64,000 bases of DNA from Crocodylus rhombifer. Lineage: Eukaryota; Chordata; Crocodylia; Crocodylidae. Below the pieces are notes generated by a model that saw only the letters and a list, made by a program, of their open reading frames with translations, did no database searches and was not told where the DNA came from. This document shows, piece by piece, positions 34,668 to 47,077 of the stretch; the stretch's first letter is position 1; the number at the start of each line of letters is the position of its first letter. The position numbers and the translations under genes were made by a program. The DNA is taken from the NCBI GenBank assembly GCA_038503035.1, contig JAVSML010001089.1, positions 365,650 to 429,649 on the forward strand. Direction: 5' to 3'.

Positions 34668-36085
34668 TCTTAGAATGAGAAGTATTTAAATTATAGTCTC
34701 CCTTTAGGATTTTGTGTCATTGCCAATCCAGCATCCAAACACCTATATAGTGGACTCCGTTCCATTTAATGTCTGAATTACTCTTTGTCACTACTTAGCA
34801 AAGTTCTTTGTGTTTGAACAAAGGCTTTGCTTCCTTATGGCCTCTGTGGCTTTTTTCCCTGCTATATGATACCCTGGTGAGGTCATGCAGCTGAGTCTCT
34901 AATACTGCAGTCACTTTCAATACAATGTGTTTGATAGCTTAAGCAAAGGCTCAAGGAGGAGAAGCTTGGTTTGTTAAATGCACTCACACAGCACTGGTAA
35001 GAGAAACACAAAGCGAAACAAGTAATTGGTAGGCTTTTAATGCTTTATAAGTAAATATTGGGGTCATGGCATTCTTCCAAGCAGCTTATCATGAAGAACA
35101 TTTGTACAGGATCCTTCTTCTGCCCTTGCTTATTCTTCTATCTTCTTAGTTTGCATCTGACTAGTCTGACCCAAACTCACAGCTGGGATGCAGGCACTGG
35201 GACTGCAATAACAAAATTCTAGGTTTTGAAAAGTAGTTTTATGACTGACAATCCTACTCCCTCTAGGTTTTCTTTCCTTGTGTGGGTGCCCTGTTAATGT
35301 ATTCATTCTTTCTGAAAGGTTTACATATTCCAAGGCTTTTGTTATAAACTAGCAGTGTTGTTCCAGTCATGGTGCTAAACTATACTAGTGAGATATTGTT
35401 GGTTAAAATGGATTTATATACATTATGTTTACTTTAGTGTTACATTGCTTTGCAGTGAAGATCAAATATATCTCTAATTCCTTTCCTTTTATTTTTGTGC
35501 CCATTTCATATGGGCAGTGCATCTTTTGTGAAAAAGAGGAGATATTGGAGGTCATTAAAGACACCAACATTGCCTACTTAAGTTTGAGTCAAGAATCTGT
35601 TTGACAGGTATAGGTGGGTATGTGCCTTTCTGTGTGAGGATGGTGGGAGAACTAATACTAGTCTGACTTGGTGTGTATGTTTGATCACGACTCCCTCTAG
35701 TGACCAGATCCAGTTACAAGTGACTTACAATATTGTAGAACTGAACAAATACTGTGCTTTTGTGCTGAAAATTACAGGTTTGATTCCAGTCAATTGTGTG
35801 TTTGTGTGTGTACCCACACAGTCACTGTTCTTTACGGCACAAGTAGAAAATTTATTCTAAATTGCTTGTTCTTTCCTGCATTGTAGCTTTTGTAGGTAAA
35901 TAGCTTTCCACTTTCTTAATTAATAGGTAGTTTGTTATGCACATTTTTAAACAGTGGAAATCTAGTTAGCTGAAAATAGATTGAAATGCTTTACAAAGCT
36001 CCTTTGGTCCAAAAATATAAATAAACTTTTGAAAATGTCAAACCATTGTGTGTTAATTCTTGTCTGAGGCTTTTGAATAGACTTG
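34668..36085. other. Stretch without recognised gene
   Basis: No supported feature. Confidence 0.5.
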
Positions 36086-36089
36086 ATTC

Positions 36090-36275
36090 AAATGTTGTGT
36101 CCCTACCTCCAATTGCCCACCTTCCCCTTGTAAAAGCCCCAAGCAGCTGCTTGCTAGGGCAAGCTGGGAAATGCTGAGAAAGCAGAGGCAGAGCAAAATC
36201 TGGGCATTTGCTGATATTTTTAAAAACTGTCCAGGTGGCAATGGGAGGACCCAAAAGGAGGACGTGTCTGGGAAA
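36090..36275 (-). mobile_element. Inverted fragment of the AGGGTTACC family
   Basis: On the minus strand it reads GTTTCCCAGACACGTCCTCC, TTTTGGGTCC, TATCAGCAAATGCCCAGATT and CAGCTTGCCCTAGCAAGCAG. This parallels, in order, the left 150 bases of the element at 34062. It lacks the outer terminus. Confidence 0.6.
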
Positions 36276-38074
36276 CTGGGACATAGGATAGCTGTAATAT
36301 AGGATGTTATCTGTATGCTAAGCAGTCTAGTTGCAAGCAACATCAAGTAGCAACAGTGCTTTGTGATCCACAGTGACTAATTTTTGCTTTCCTGGTGGAG
36401 TTAGTATTGACTTTTTACCTCTAGATCCCTAAACAGCCTGGTACTGGCCTCCTTGGCAGACTTCCTTTTCCCTCCTGTGTTACTGCCCCAAGATATAGTC
36501 CAGGAAGATTTTATGCTACCTTGTCCCTGTTCTGATATATTCCAGCTCTGTTGAACTTCAAGACTGATTACAAAGCCCTTCTGTTTTTCCAAGCTTTGAA
36601 TCAGGGAAAGTGTATAAAGATATAGTATGTAATGAGTTGGGGTAATTTTCAGGTTTCCATTTTTCCTGCTCGGGGGTGTGTGTGTGTGTGTGACAGAATA
36701 TATACATGTAATGGGTGAGTGGGTGATTTTTAAAAAAACACATAGCCTTGTGTGGTTACTTTGATCTAGCTATAACAACAATACAAGAAGCATTTATTTA
36801 AGTAAATTTAAACAGCTAGAGTTTATTTTTATGACTCTAAAGGTAATCAGAACACACTTCAAAAAACCAAAAGCAAGATAGAATAGTACTGCTTGTTTTG
36901 GGCTGACCAGTGAGAATAGCCTGGTGTCACTAAGTGGTACCACCCACGTTACAAAGGAGTACAGTGTTGCATCCTAAAGAAGGAGCAGGTGCCACCTGCA
37001 GGATCCTTTTAGAACAGGTGTCCCAGACACAGGAACTTGAAAACTAGATAAAAAAGAGCTGTCACAAACTGGTTAATCATATGAGATTTGGTTATGTTGT
37101 ATTCCACTGATTGCTGCAGAGCATAGGGGACAGTACATGGTTTGATGTTTAACTAACTTAACTCTGATCACCAGCACTAATAAAGTAAAGGGGACTGGTA
37201 CCAAAAATATTTGTTAGGAGTTTGCCCTTGTGTGCCAAAATTTCCTTTTTTCTGTAAATCATATTTTAGAAAATGCATTAACATTCACAAGAATTACATA
37301 GACTATGGATTAGGAGTATTGCTCTTGGGCTGCTGTTGAGTTTATAAATTGTGAAAGTACTTTAGCAATGATTTGTGCATTTTACTACGTTAGAAACGTA
37401 GAGCGAAACTTCTATTTTATATTCAGAACTCGTATCTGTTTATTTGTTGTTAGGGTTTTGTATTGATACCCATGCCAAGTATCAATAGATTCATGTAATG
37501 GACTTCCTAGTTTGGCATGTGAATTTCGATTTTTCTCTCTGTCTCTGTTTTTTCCCACTGCTTAAAGAGAGCTCTGTTTGGGGTAGGTTTCCTTTTCTTC
37601 TTTGTTTTATTTTGTTACTGTTCCTTTTGAAGTATTTCAAGCAGTTAAGTGGAAGACGGTCTTGCAATGTGATTGAAAGTTGGTCAAACACCAGATTAGT
37701 CTAATCTCCTCAAGCAGCTCATTCTGCACCCCTTACTAGAGAATGTCTTTGTCATATATTTTATCTTGGACTTCATGAGCTGCATTGCCTCAGGAAGGAA
37801 AATACTGTCCTAGTTCACAGACTGAAGTGCAATTGGTAATGTAGTTGCAACCTGATCCACTAATTGGTTTGAAGAATGTAATCAAGGCCTTCAACTGGCA
37901 CAAGAAATGGAATGGAAGTAAACAGAGGAACTGGGGCAGAATGATGATATATATACTCATAGAAACAGAACCAAGAAGACAGGCAGCCACATTCTGTACA
38001 TACTCATCCATTTGTGTTGGTTTTCAGCTTCAACTAGAGAGTAGCCTAAGACAGAAAAGACGCATGTTCTGATT
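36276..38074. other. Stretch without recognised gene
   Basis: Contains a (GT)n run at 36676-36692. Opposed frames at 37491-37704 carry no motif. Nothing else could be supported. Confidence 0.5.
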
Positions 38075-38310
38075 GAGGTAGTTACCCATGTTAGTCTGAA
38101 GTTGGTCGGAAGGCAGAGTAGATTTGAAACCTTTATAGACTAACTAAATAAGATATATATATAGAAGAACTTACAGTTATAATAACTTGTATATAACTTG
38201 TGTGTGTATATATGCATGTGAGATATAGAATAACTTCATAGAATAAAAAAGATATCTATCTATCTAGATGTAAATATATATCTCGATATAGATATCCATC
38301 TATAATAGAA
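38075..38310. repeat. Retroelement tail fragment plus AT-rich microsatellite
   Basis: TACCCATGTTAGTCTGAAG and CTTTATAGACTAACTAAATA (38084-38150) resemble a reptile retroelement tail. They are followed by ATATAT and TATC-type simple repeats up to about 38310. Confidence 0.5.
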
Positions 38311-39370
38311 AGAGAGCACAAGATTTCATGAACCCAAGTTCAGCTCAGTATGCGGATCTGTGACTAGGTCTTCTTTTGCTGCTCTGATGCTATTTAACTC
38401 AGAGATAAAACAGTACAAGGCTTCAGGATTCCAGCGAGGGTGTGGAGGGGGTTGCTGGTATGCCTTATATTGGCAGGACAGCCAGTCTTAAAATAATCAC
38501 CTTTTTATTTTGCTGTTAATATTAGCCATGCTTTATCACAGCTAAACTATGAAACTGCTATTTATACGTGATCGTATTTTTGGGGACAGCGCTAACTTGG
38601 CATGATGTGACTGTGTTAGCAGAATTTCCAGTAAAGCAGTATTTGCTGAGAAGCTTTTGCTGAAAGAGTCTGTTGTTGAATTCGATCTGTTCAGGAGACA
38701 TGGTATACAGGAGATGTTAATAATTCAATATGGAGAAAGAGGTCAAAAGATAGAGTTGGGAACAGGAATGGATGATGATGCCCCCTTCCACTCCCCACCT
38801 GCCCCAAAGCATAAGAGAGTGCCATTTTTGCATAGTGACAGCTATAAGTAATGTCTTCAGTAGTAACATCGCCATTTGTATGATTCCTTGAATGCAGCAT
38901 TTTAATAAAGCTTTATGGGAATGGAAATAAGCAGCCTTTCCTACTTCGTGAAGTTTTGAGCAAACAAAGAATTTCAAAATCATCTGTGAAAATGCAATTC
39001 CTGAAAAACATTGTTTTGGTTTAAACTTATCAATTTTATTTTCGTATTCTTAATATTATAATGAATTTCAAAATGAGAAATCACAACGATCCATTCTGAA
39101 AATGTTAGAATGCAGAATTTGAGTCTTATACGTGTGTTCTCCATGTGTTTTTTTTTCTCCTTAAAATGAAATTTCATCTGTGTCAATATGATCCCATGAG
39201 AAATTTTGGTTTTGACAAAACTATATTTTCCTATAGGAAAAAATGCTAACAGAACATCTGAACAAGCTTTTATTTTTGTTAGTCACTTCCATCTGAAGAA
39301 TGTATCCTAATTAAGTTTTCTAAAGAATAATATAGGGTTTGTGACAGCTGAAGTAGTCGGGACAGCCCCG
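38311..39370. other. Stretch without recognised gene
   Basis: No supported feature. The overlapping frames at 38657-38983 run on both strands without motifs. Confidence 0.5.
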
Positions 39371-39374
39371 TGCT

Positions 39375-39590
39375 CAGGCAGAAGAGATGGGACCTGGTAC
39401 AGCTGTTCGATAAAGCGCTCTAACAGAAAGCACCTTAGGTTAGTATGCATCCATCAAGGGTTAACTTAGAGCACGATCCACCATTTTTAAAGTGCTGTAA
39501 GAGCCCTGAACTTTTGTTCAGTTATGCCTTTAGAGTGCTTTCTGCTGGTTTAATGTACGATATGTGTACCTTCTATATCTAGCCCAGAGG
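39375..39590. mobile_element. Possible foldback element
   Basis: CGATAAAGCGCTCTAACAGA (39409) and the inverse partner at about 39535-39561 (GAGTGCTTTCTGCTGGTTTA then ATGTACG) form imperfect terminal repeats. The interior CCACCATTTTTAAAGTGC resembles the core of the foldback family at 21.8 and 52.2 kb. Boundaries are uncertain. Confidence 0.45.
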
Positions 39591-40458
39591 GCAAATTGCT
39601 AGTACCCGGTTATTGATTCGAGTTTTGGGTGGCGAAGAAACTCAAATTGTACCATTTTGTGAGGTTTTTCACACTGGATGATATCCAGTGTGGGAGCTGG
39701 GTATTATTTAAATAAATGGAGTGGGGAAGGGAGGGCTAAACCCAGTTAGGGTACAACAAACAATACAATCTCAGTATTTGAATTGGTTAATTTTCTCTTT
39801 TGATTTTTACCTAATTCTGTACCTATCATCATTTTGATTTAATACACTGAAAGACCTTGGAGAGAAAAGAAGGTTTCTTGGAATCTGTGCATTATTACTG
39901 AACTGAACAGAAGTAGGAAGAGCCAGAAATCTCATGAAGTGCTCCTGATGTATTATTTTTCAGACCTATTTTGCAGACTCAAAATATTTGCTTAGTTCAA
40001 ATGACAATCCAAACATTAAGATTTTTTTTTTTTTTTTTTTTTACTTTAAACTCCTGGCTCTTTCTGGAGTACCACTTCATTTTTGTTTCTATCTAGAGAA
40101 TAAAAATGGGAACTAATAAAAACATTTATGGTCACTGAGAGAGAATGACTGACCTGAAGAATCTTTAAAAAAGAAAGCTAAAATTTCAATTCATAGCTGT
40201 TTAGAACAATTAAAAATATGTTCAGTAATGTTTATTTTTAATAAAGTATGAGTCATTTAAGAGATTACAAAGCTAACTATACTTTAGGACAGTTTGCTTA
40301 CTGTACTATTGTCTATGTTGCACGAATGAATGGCATTTGAGTTATGTGGGGTTTTTTTAACTTTTATAAACAATAAATATCTTTTAGTTGTTGATGTGCT
40401 CCTGTTTTTGCATGTTGTAGCAAATGGAAGTTTAACAATTTCTCATTTTTGCTCTATT
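39591..40458. other. Stretch without recognised gene
   Basis: AT-rich, with a run of 21 T at 40022-40042. No other feature. Confidence 0.55.
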
Positions 40459-40466
40459 TGTTAGAG

Positions 40467-40881
40467 TAGGGGTTGTCGACTGGGGGTACACATACCCTGG
40501 AGGGTACTTGGAAAGTACTAGGGGATGTGGGCAGTATGAACAGGGTTGAGTGGGGTGCAAGGGCAGCAGCTCCCCTCTGTGGGCTTCGCAGGTGCTGCCC
40601 AGCCAGCTGGATGGTGGGGGTGGCTTGCACGCAGCTGCCACCCTGTGTTGCAACTGCATGCCCCCCTCGCTCCATGTTTGGCTGCAACCCCCCACACCCC
40701 ACCCCTGCTCTGCCAGCAGGGGTTGTCTACTGGGGGTACACATACCCCCAGGGGTACTAGGGGGTACGGGCAGGCAAGCAGTATGAGCAGGGTTGGGAGA
40801 GGGGCGAGGGCAGCAGCTCCCCTCTGTGGACTTCACAGGTGCTACAGACAACCTCTGCTTAAAAAAGGTTGAAAACCCCTG
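40467..40881. mobile_element. Non-autonomous hAT-like element with internal duplication
   Basis: The left end TAGGGGTTGTCGACTGGGGG and the right end AAGGTTGAAAACCCCTG are imperfect inverted repeats. The left-end sequence recurs at 40717 as CAGGGGTTGTCTACTGGGGG, followed by the same TACACATACCC...GCAGCAGCTCCCCTCTGTGG order, so a unit of about 250 bases is duplicated head to tail. The flanking 8-mers match weakly (TGTTAGAG and TGTTTGCA). The frames on both strands are shadows. Confidence 0.6.
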
Positions 40882-40889
40882 TGTTTGCA

Positions 40890-41549
40890 GCATTTCTGAG
40901 TTTTGAGGGGAAAATCATATGATCCTGACAATGTTAAAGAAATTTTGTTCTAAGGCCTACCACTGGGCCCTTTTGGGTGGTCCTGATTGATTTTGGTATG
41001 TACAAATGCATGCTTTTGGTTTCTGCTAGTCTCGCTTACTTTACTTGAGAAATATAAACAGTATCACTGTGTTTATTCATAAACTTATAGCTAAATACAT
41101 ATTGCGTAGAAGTCTTTCTAATTGTAGTGTTCCTGTGAAGAGTGCCTAAATACATGTAAATTACTTAGAATTACAAATACTGCAGCTTTTATACTCAGTC
41201 CTGGACACGAGAAGTTTTAAGTTGGCATAATAATATTGTGTCAACTAATGCTCAAATAAAAGACATTCAGAGGTGTCTTGGAAGTTTTCATGAGATTCCT
41301 ATTGTAACTGAACTTACAACTACTTTCTTAATTTAATAAGTAATGCTTATGTTGAAGCTGTTTGCGGCAGGCCATACTGAGAAACGTTAAAAAGTCATAA
41401 GTGGGCCTCAACATCAAAAAATCATGAAGCTGCCTTAAAATTCATGGCATTGGGGTAGTGGTACAGGGAAGGTGTTGTGATTTACTTTCTGGTTTTAGAG
41501 TCTTCAGCCTGTACCCACAATTGTCAAGCTTCACTATGCAAATGATGCA
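40890..41549. other. Stretch without recognised gene
   Basis: No supported feature. Confidence 0.5.
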
Positions 41550-41553
41550 CAAA

Positions 41554-42059
41554 TGCGGTTCGTTTCCTTGGAGGCGCGCAGAGATCACAGACACACAAAC
41601 ATCAGCCGGCACAAAAGGTTGTATTTGTCTGAAAACAAGGTCAGAGTGGGGCATTGATGCCCAAATCAGCTTCTGACAAACTAATTGTGTTTGCAAGCGG
41701 AATTTATCTTCTCTCTCCTGAGCAGTGTGCAGACACCGGAACTCTTACAGCTACTTCCGTTTCATACAAGCATACATGTAGTTACATCATTACATACATC
41801 GCATGTATAGTATAATTAGCTACTTAAGTATGCGGGGCGGAGAGATGAATATGCAACAGTTCATTAAGCATGCTCAAAACCACAACAGTTCACTAACAGT
41901 TCATACCCCAAGGCCACAGGCAGTTGAATTCCAGCTTCTGTAATCAGCATGAGAAAGGCTAAGGCGGGTGAGGGGGAGAAAGGAGCCTTGGGCAGTATTT
42001 CTTTCTTCTCAGGTGCAAGATGCAAGCTAGGCATTTCTAACAATATTCCATTTCTAACA
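41554..42059 (-). mobile_element. Probable second solo LTR
   Basis: The block begins TGCGGTTCGTTTCC and ends CATTTCTAACA, giving TG...CA termini. CAAA lies on both sides (41550-41553 and 42060-42063), a 4-bp target duplication, though a 4-base match is weak evidence. Part of the interior is unusually CpG-containing for the area (GGAGGCGCGCAGAG, GCGGGGCGGAGAG), as is common in LTRs. Orientation is inferred from the TGTTAG start on the minus strand. No internal viral genes adjoin. Confidence 0.5.
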
Positions 42060-42354
42060 CAAATATGAGAGCTAAGAACTTCCTTCTTTTTTTTTTTCAT
42101 ATGAAAGCTGAGATTTTGCTATAGTCACTTGTTTCCAAGAACTGGGTTTTGACTCAAATAGAATATGACTTGCAAAACAGCCATGAGACTTGGCAGTACC
42201 AAGTTCACTGGAAAAAAGCACATGAAATTAATATAATTTGAAAATAATATTAATTTATCTAGAAGATCTGGCTGTTTGTTGATCATTCTTGTACGCTACT
42301 CTATTATGCTTCTTTTCTGCAAAGCTAACATCTCTTAATAGCTTTATCTACATG

Positions 42355-42620
42355 ACAAGATCCCAATGTGTAGGGCTGGGCGGGGGCAGTGCCAGCTCCA
42401 CCAGACCCAGTCCCAACACATGAGGGTGGTGCTTAATCCCCCTGGACTCCATCCCAGAGCACAGGGCATGGGATGGGGCAGTGCCAGGCCCCAGAACCCT
42501 GTCTGGCCCGCAGATGGGTTCTGTGCCACTCATCTGACCCATGAGGCCAAAAGGCTGAGCACCACTGCTGTACATCATGGGTCAGCAACTTACAGTGCTA
42601 GGATCAGATCCAATATGTGG
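42355..42620. mobile_element. hAT-like fragments, adjoining
   Basis: GAGGCCAAAAGGCTGAGCAC followed by CACTG (about 42541-42565) is an inverse hAT terminus. Just beyond it CATGGGTCAGCAACTTACAG starts another. The GC-rich part at 42370-42520 gives frames on both strands without motifs. Confidence 0.4.
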
Positions 42621-42774
42621 AACCTTTAGATCCGGCTTATGGAACCATGACTTTGGTGTCATCCAGCAGCAAGGTGACACTGCCGACACTGTCTCACAAT
42701 CGGGTGCAGAGATGAAACATGCAAAGAATGCACCTAGGGAAGTTCTTTATCACCCTTCCCACCCACCCTTTGGC

Positions 42775-43010
42775 CTGTACCTTCTGGTTTCTTCATATAG
42801 GAGTAGTAGCAATCACCAGCGCAGGTACTGTGTGTGATGGAGTAAAAGGCCTTCAGGGAACTGCAGTTTTTTACAGTGGAGTTAGCCGTTGCTCAGGACA
42901 AACTGTCACATTATTTTTGTTTCTGAAGCCTATGCCAAAGGGGCAAAAAAAAAAAAAAATGATGATTTTGGCATGGGATCAAACCTTCCCTGAGCAGCAG
43001 CAAACTCTAC
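42775..43010. repeat. Interspersed repeat, pair member 2
   Basis: TGTACCTTCTGGTTTCTTC, GGGAACTGCAGTTTT, GAAGCCTATGCCAAAGGGGC, an A run and GATGATTTTGGCATGGG parallel the order of blocks at 25096-25385. The A run at about 42945-42959 lies inside. Confidence 0.4.
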
Positions 43011-43150
43011 TACCACTCTGCAAGTTTCCCAGAGCAGTTCGTGCTCTGTGATATGCACTGCCTGTGCTGGTGCTTCCCACAGCTAGGAAGTACAGGTGGA
43101 TGGGAGGATGAGGTGTCCATCCTGATCCTTCTGGTGCCCTGCCCCTTAGT

Positions 43151-43337
43151 TAGGGGTGGGAAAAATGTGGCCCGCAGGCCAAATGCGACCCACCAGGCCA
43201 TTCTATCTGGCCTGTGGGGTCCATAAAAAATTTAGAAAATTAATATTTATCTGCCCTTGGCTGCCTGCCATGTGGCCCTTGATGGCTTGCCAAAAACCAG
43301 TAAGCAGCCCTCTGCCCAAAATAATTGCCTGCCCCTG
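43151..43337. mobile_element. Short hAT element
   Basis: The left end TAGGGGTGGGAAAAATGTGG, followed by CCCGCAGGCCAAATGCG, and the right end AATAATTGCCTGCCCCTG are characteristic of small hATs. The flanks CCCTTAGT and CCTTACGT share a similar CCTTA core, but a clean 8-bp duplication is not visible. Confidence 0.6.
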
Positions 43338-43345
43338 CCTTACGT

Positions 43346-45715
43346 GGTGCTTGGGGCACATGCCCTGCTTCTCCCTCTCCCCTCCCCCAACCAAGAAGTT
43401 ATGCTAAGACCATGTTTTAAAGATTTTCTAGAAAATATGATTGGCCCCTTTTAATTTGCATTTGCTTAAACACATATTTTATTTTAATATGATAAAAAGT
43501 AGCATCTATTATGATACAGCAGTTTAATGCAAAGCTGCCAAACTGAGAAATTTGTGAAAAACCTTTAGTGGAATAGTAGTGTTTGGATTTTCAAAATTGT
43601 TTCTCGTGGCAGTTAAAGCTGTTGAAAGTCTCTCAATTAGTTCAGTAAACACTATATTTTGAGCAGTAATTGAATGACCCTGAATTCAATTTATGAGTGC
43701 ATTATTAAAAAGCCCATGCATTGAACTACCAGCTTGAATACTGTTTGTTATTTTGCAGCAAACACTGTCATGCTTAAAGAAGAGGCACACACGCATAAAC
43801 TCTTGAGATGTAAATGTTGGCAGATGTCTCATTCTACACGTAATGTTCTCAGATTGTGATGTCACAAAAGCCAGGTTATGACTTCTTAAAAGTGCAAGTA
43901 GAAAGGAATGCTTGTCTTTAATGGGCAGGGAAATTTACATGCAAAATAAACATAGAATATTCCTGCCAAGAAAATAAATTCTTATGTGAATGCTCTCTTT
44001 TTGCTATTTAACTCCAGTACAAAACTCCCCTTTAAAAATATCTTAGTTATTTGTGAAAGAGATTAGCAATTTTAATCGAATGGGATCACTGGATTACCCT
44101 CACTGTGTTTTTCTGGTTAATGACACTTAAATGTTTATCCTAATTCTGGGATGTTCAGACAGAAAGGATGTTGATAAAATACTCATATTTTGAAGTTTTA
44201 ATGTTGTTGTACTCTGCATTTTTAATTTTAAACTTTTTATTTAAATGCCTTGAATTTACAGAAGCAATTTTCTGGCATTCTAAAAGAAATTAAAAAATTA
44301 AATACTATATTAATTCATGTGATTATTTCATTCAGATATATCCCATTGTTAACTAGTACCTATTGGCTTTACTGGTAAATTACTGAGTAGTAAGTGTTTT
44401 ATGCGTTGGCTCAGTATTCAGAAACCGTATGTATCACTTCATTGAATTCAGATTGATGTTTAGCTTGCCAAGCCTTTGGAATTAGTGTCTGTGTATTTAT
44501 TCTAACCAACTGTTTAACAGTGATAAGCACAGGTAATTAATTTGGAGTAATCTGTTTAAAAAACAGATGCAGATTCATTTTTAATCCCTGCTAGAGAGTG
44601 GCTACAATCCGTGTTTCTGTTTTATTACAGATTTTAATACTTAAAGGATTTCTCCGAAACTTCAAGCTATCAGGGCCTTGTTTGTTTAAATTGTATGGAA
44701 AAGTGTGCAGTAGTAGCTATCCCTACAGTCACATGGACAGTGATCTTTTTGAATAAATGCTTATAATAATAGAAATTATCTTAGTGGCAGGAGGTGGAAA
44801 ATCATCAGCAGTTTCAAGACGTATAGTAGTTACCTATATTCTGTGTGTGACATTTAGCTAAGAAAAAAAATCAGGCAAGATTTGAAGTAACTGGGGTTTT
44901 TTTAATTGAACAAAGATTGAAAGATTTGAGCCTGAACTGCCATGAACCAAATTATTTTATATAGTCTTAAGTAATGGAGATAAGTGAGCAGTAATTTATT
45001 TCCTATAGTCTGATTTTGGATTTCACCCAGCGATATCTTAAAATCATGCCCAGTGCTCCTAAATTTTGAATATATATTTAAAACTGTGAAATTTCAGCAC
45101 AGGGATGGTATGCCTGGTATATATCTAATTAAAATTTCTAAGAAATCACAAATATATTGCATTGTTTACATTTTGTATATACACAGACCTTTGTTGGAGA
45201 TCTGTGCTGCATTCTTGTTTGGTAGATCTGGTAATAGGAATTTAGACAAATCCTATGAATCAGATAAAGGCATAACAGTTAAAAAAAAAAAATCTTAACC
45301 CCCTCTCTTAGCTGTGCAATAAACTGACTTTGGGAAGATATGGAAGTCTCCCAGAACTTTGTATTCAGTGCCCTTGTAGCCCTTCCTCTGCATTCTAGAA
45401 ATTATCCATACAAATAAAGCAACTCTCCTTATGCAAGGAAGCTACTAGGGATAGAAAATTTGAGTGATTCTGGATGACTTTTTTCATTTAGTGCCAAAAA
45501 AAATTAGGCTGCCTAGTTCATTACAAACATGTATGGTGTTATATATTGCACTGTGCTTCACAAATCGTGAACAAAGACATGCGTCCTGTCCCAAACAGAT
45601 TTATACCTTTGTCTCCCAGGTGAGATACTAATGTCACTCTAATTAGTGATAAGGAAATCTTGAATCATTCAAATGCTTAAAAGCGGGACTTGAAAAATGT
45701 TTCAGATGTAATTTA
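43346..45715. other. Long AT-rich stretch without recognised gene
   Basis: No frame or repeat was recognised. Sites such as AATTTGCAT (43455) and AGGTAATTAATTTGGAG (44532) are POU or homeodomain-like words, which are common in AT-rich conserved enhancers but also arise by chance. An acceptor-like TTCTGTTTTATTACAG ends at 44630, but no matching donor was found. Confidence 0.5.
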
Positions 45716-45719
45716 GCCA

Positions 45720-46330
45720 TGGACTCATACAAAAGAGAAGGAGGACCAATTGATGGAGGGCTAGTCTGTGGGTTGCTGCCTAGCTGCCAGTCCCTTCATT
45801 GGTTTTGCTGCTGTGGTGGCTGGGTTGGTTCCCCAGGCTTCCCCTCCCTTGTCCAGCTTTCACTTCATCCCCCCAGCTCCTGGGGGCATGGTGGTGTTGT
45901 GTAAGGATGCAGGGCTGTGCATGCTGCATATATGACACATGACAAAGAAATCAGCTGGGTTTTGCATGCTGTAAACAGAAGGGAAGATCTGGACAACATA
46001 CGGTTGTGGGGAGAGGGGCACTGCTCAGCCAGAGCTCCTTGGTGAGGTGTTTAAAGTTTGATGGCCAAAGCCTTCCCTCAACCAGTGTGCTGTCTGGAGC
46101 GGGGTTTTGTCTGCTCTGACAGGCCTGAGTGAACTGGACCTGGGATGCTCTGCGGTTGAGACTGACAATCAGCTGACTGTCAGTCCCAGTCCCTGGAAGG
46201 CCCTGGGTCTCTACTGGGACCTGGGATTGTCCATCAGGGCCAACAATCAGCTGATTGTTGGCTCCGCATATAGGCACCCAGATTTCTACTAGCCAATGCA
46301 GGGAGAGCCAAAGGCAAGTAGTAATGGCAC
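45720..46330. repeat. Repeat block with two related 24-bp palindromes
   Basis: Positions 46239-46262 form a perfect palindrome (half-site GCCAACAATCAG). Positions 46161-46184 form a nearly perfect one (ACTGACAATCAG with CTGACTGTCAGT). They share the core CAATCAGCTGAYTG and start 78 bases apart. The surroundings are GC-richer than the flanks and frames run on both strands. It is probably the interior of an unrecognised DNA element. Confidence 0.45.
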
Positions 46331-47077
46331 TATTGGGAAATGATCCCCAATTGCAAAATCATGCCTTCATCCATATACATGTGGCATGGCAAGAGATGTG
46401 ATTATTAGGTTCATGGATTGGATCCAATCAAGCCATTAAATTAATGTGTGCCAGTGGCCTCTGAAGGGCTGCCCATATTTAGGGAGAAGGGTAATCTAAC
46501 AAATCTTGTCCCTCTCTAAATATATAGTCCTATTTAAGAGTGAGATCACAAACCACAATCTAGTAGTATTTAAAATAAACAAACACTCTCTTACAAATAA
46601 CTCATGTAAAAACATTGTTTTAAAAACTCAGGATTGGTAGATGTTATAATATATGCTATAAAACTTAGAGAGAGAATTCTATTAAATTTTGTTAAGAAGT
46701 GGGTATGAATAGCTCCTCCATTGCATAGTAGGAAGACAGGTATTTGACTGAGAATTCAGTTAAAAATGTAGAACTTGAAGGAAAAAAAGTCTGTCAGACC
46801 AATTGCTGATATGCCTTATTTATTAAAATGATCACAGGTATCTGTCAGATTCCTTGTACTATCCATCTAGGTTAGTAAACCCTTACTGCTGTTTTAATAT
46901 GTAAGTCCTGCTATCTTGTTAAAGACACTTGGAATTAGTGGCATTCTTCAATTTTTTTGAGGGGGTGGAGGTGACTGAAGCTGAAACTATAACCCTAACC
47001 TGTGGGAGGAAAGGTGTCTTTCACCCGGAATGTACTGACTGTGCCTGAGAATACTTTTCTTTCTTTATATCCCTCAG
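46331..47077. other. Stretch without recognised gene
   Basis: No supported feature besides the approach to the candidate exon that follows. Confidence 0.5.

Noticed and set aside
40432..40893. 153-residue minus-strand frame as a gene
   Set aside because: It spans the tandemly duplicated hAT element, its peptide repeats with the DNA duplication, and three plus-strand frames cover the same bases.
44631..44760. Possible exon after a good acceptor at 44630
   Set aside because: The open frame reaches a stop without a usable in-frame donor, and no terminal-exon evidence is present.
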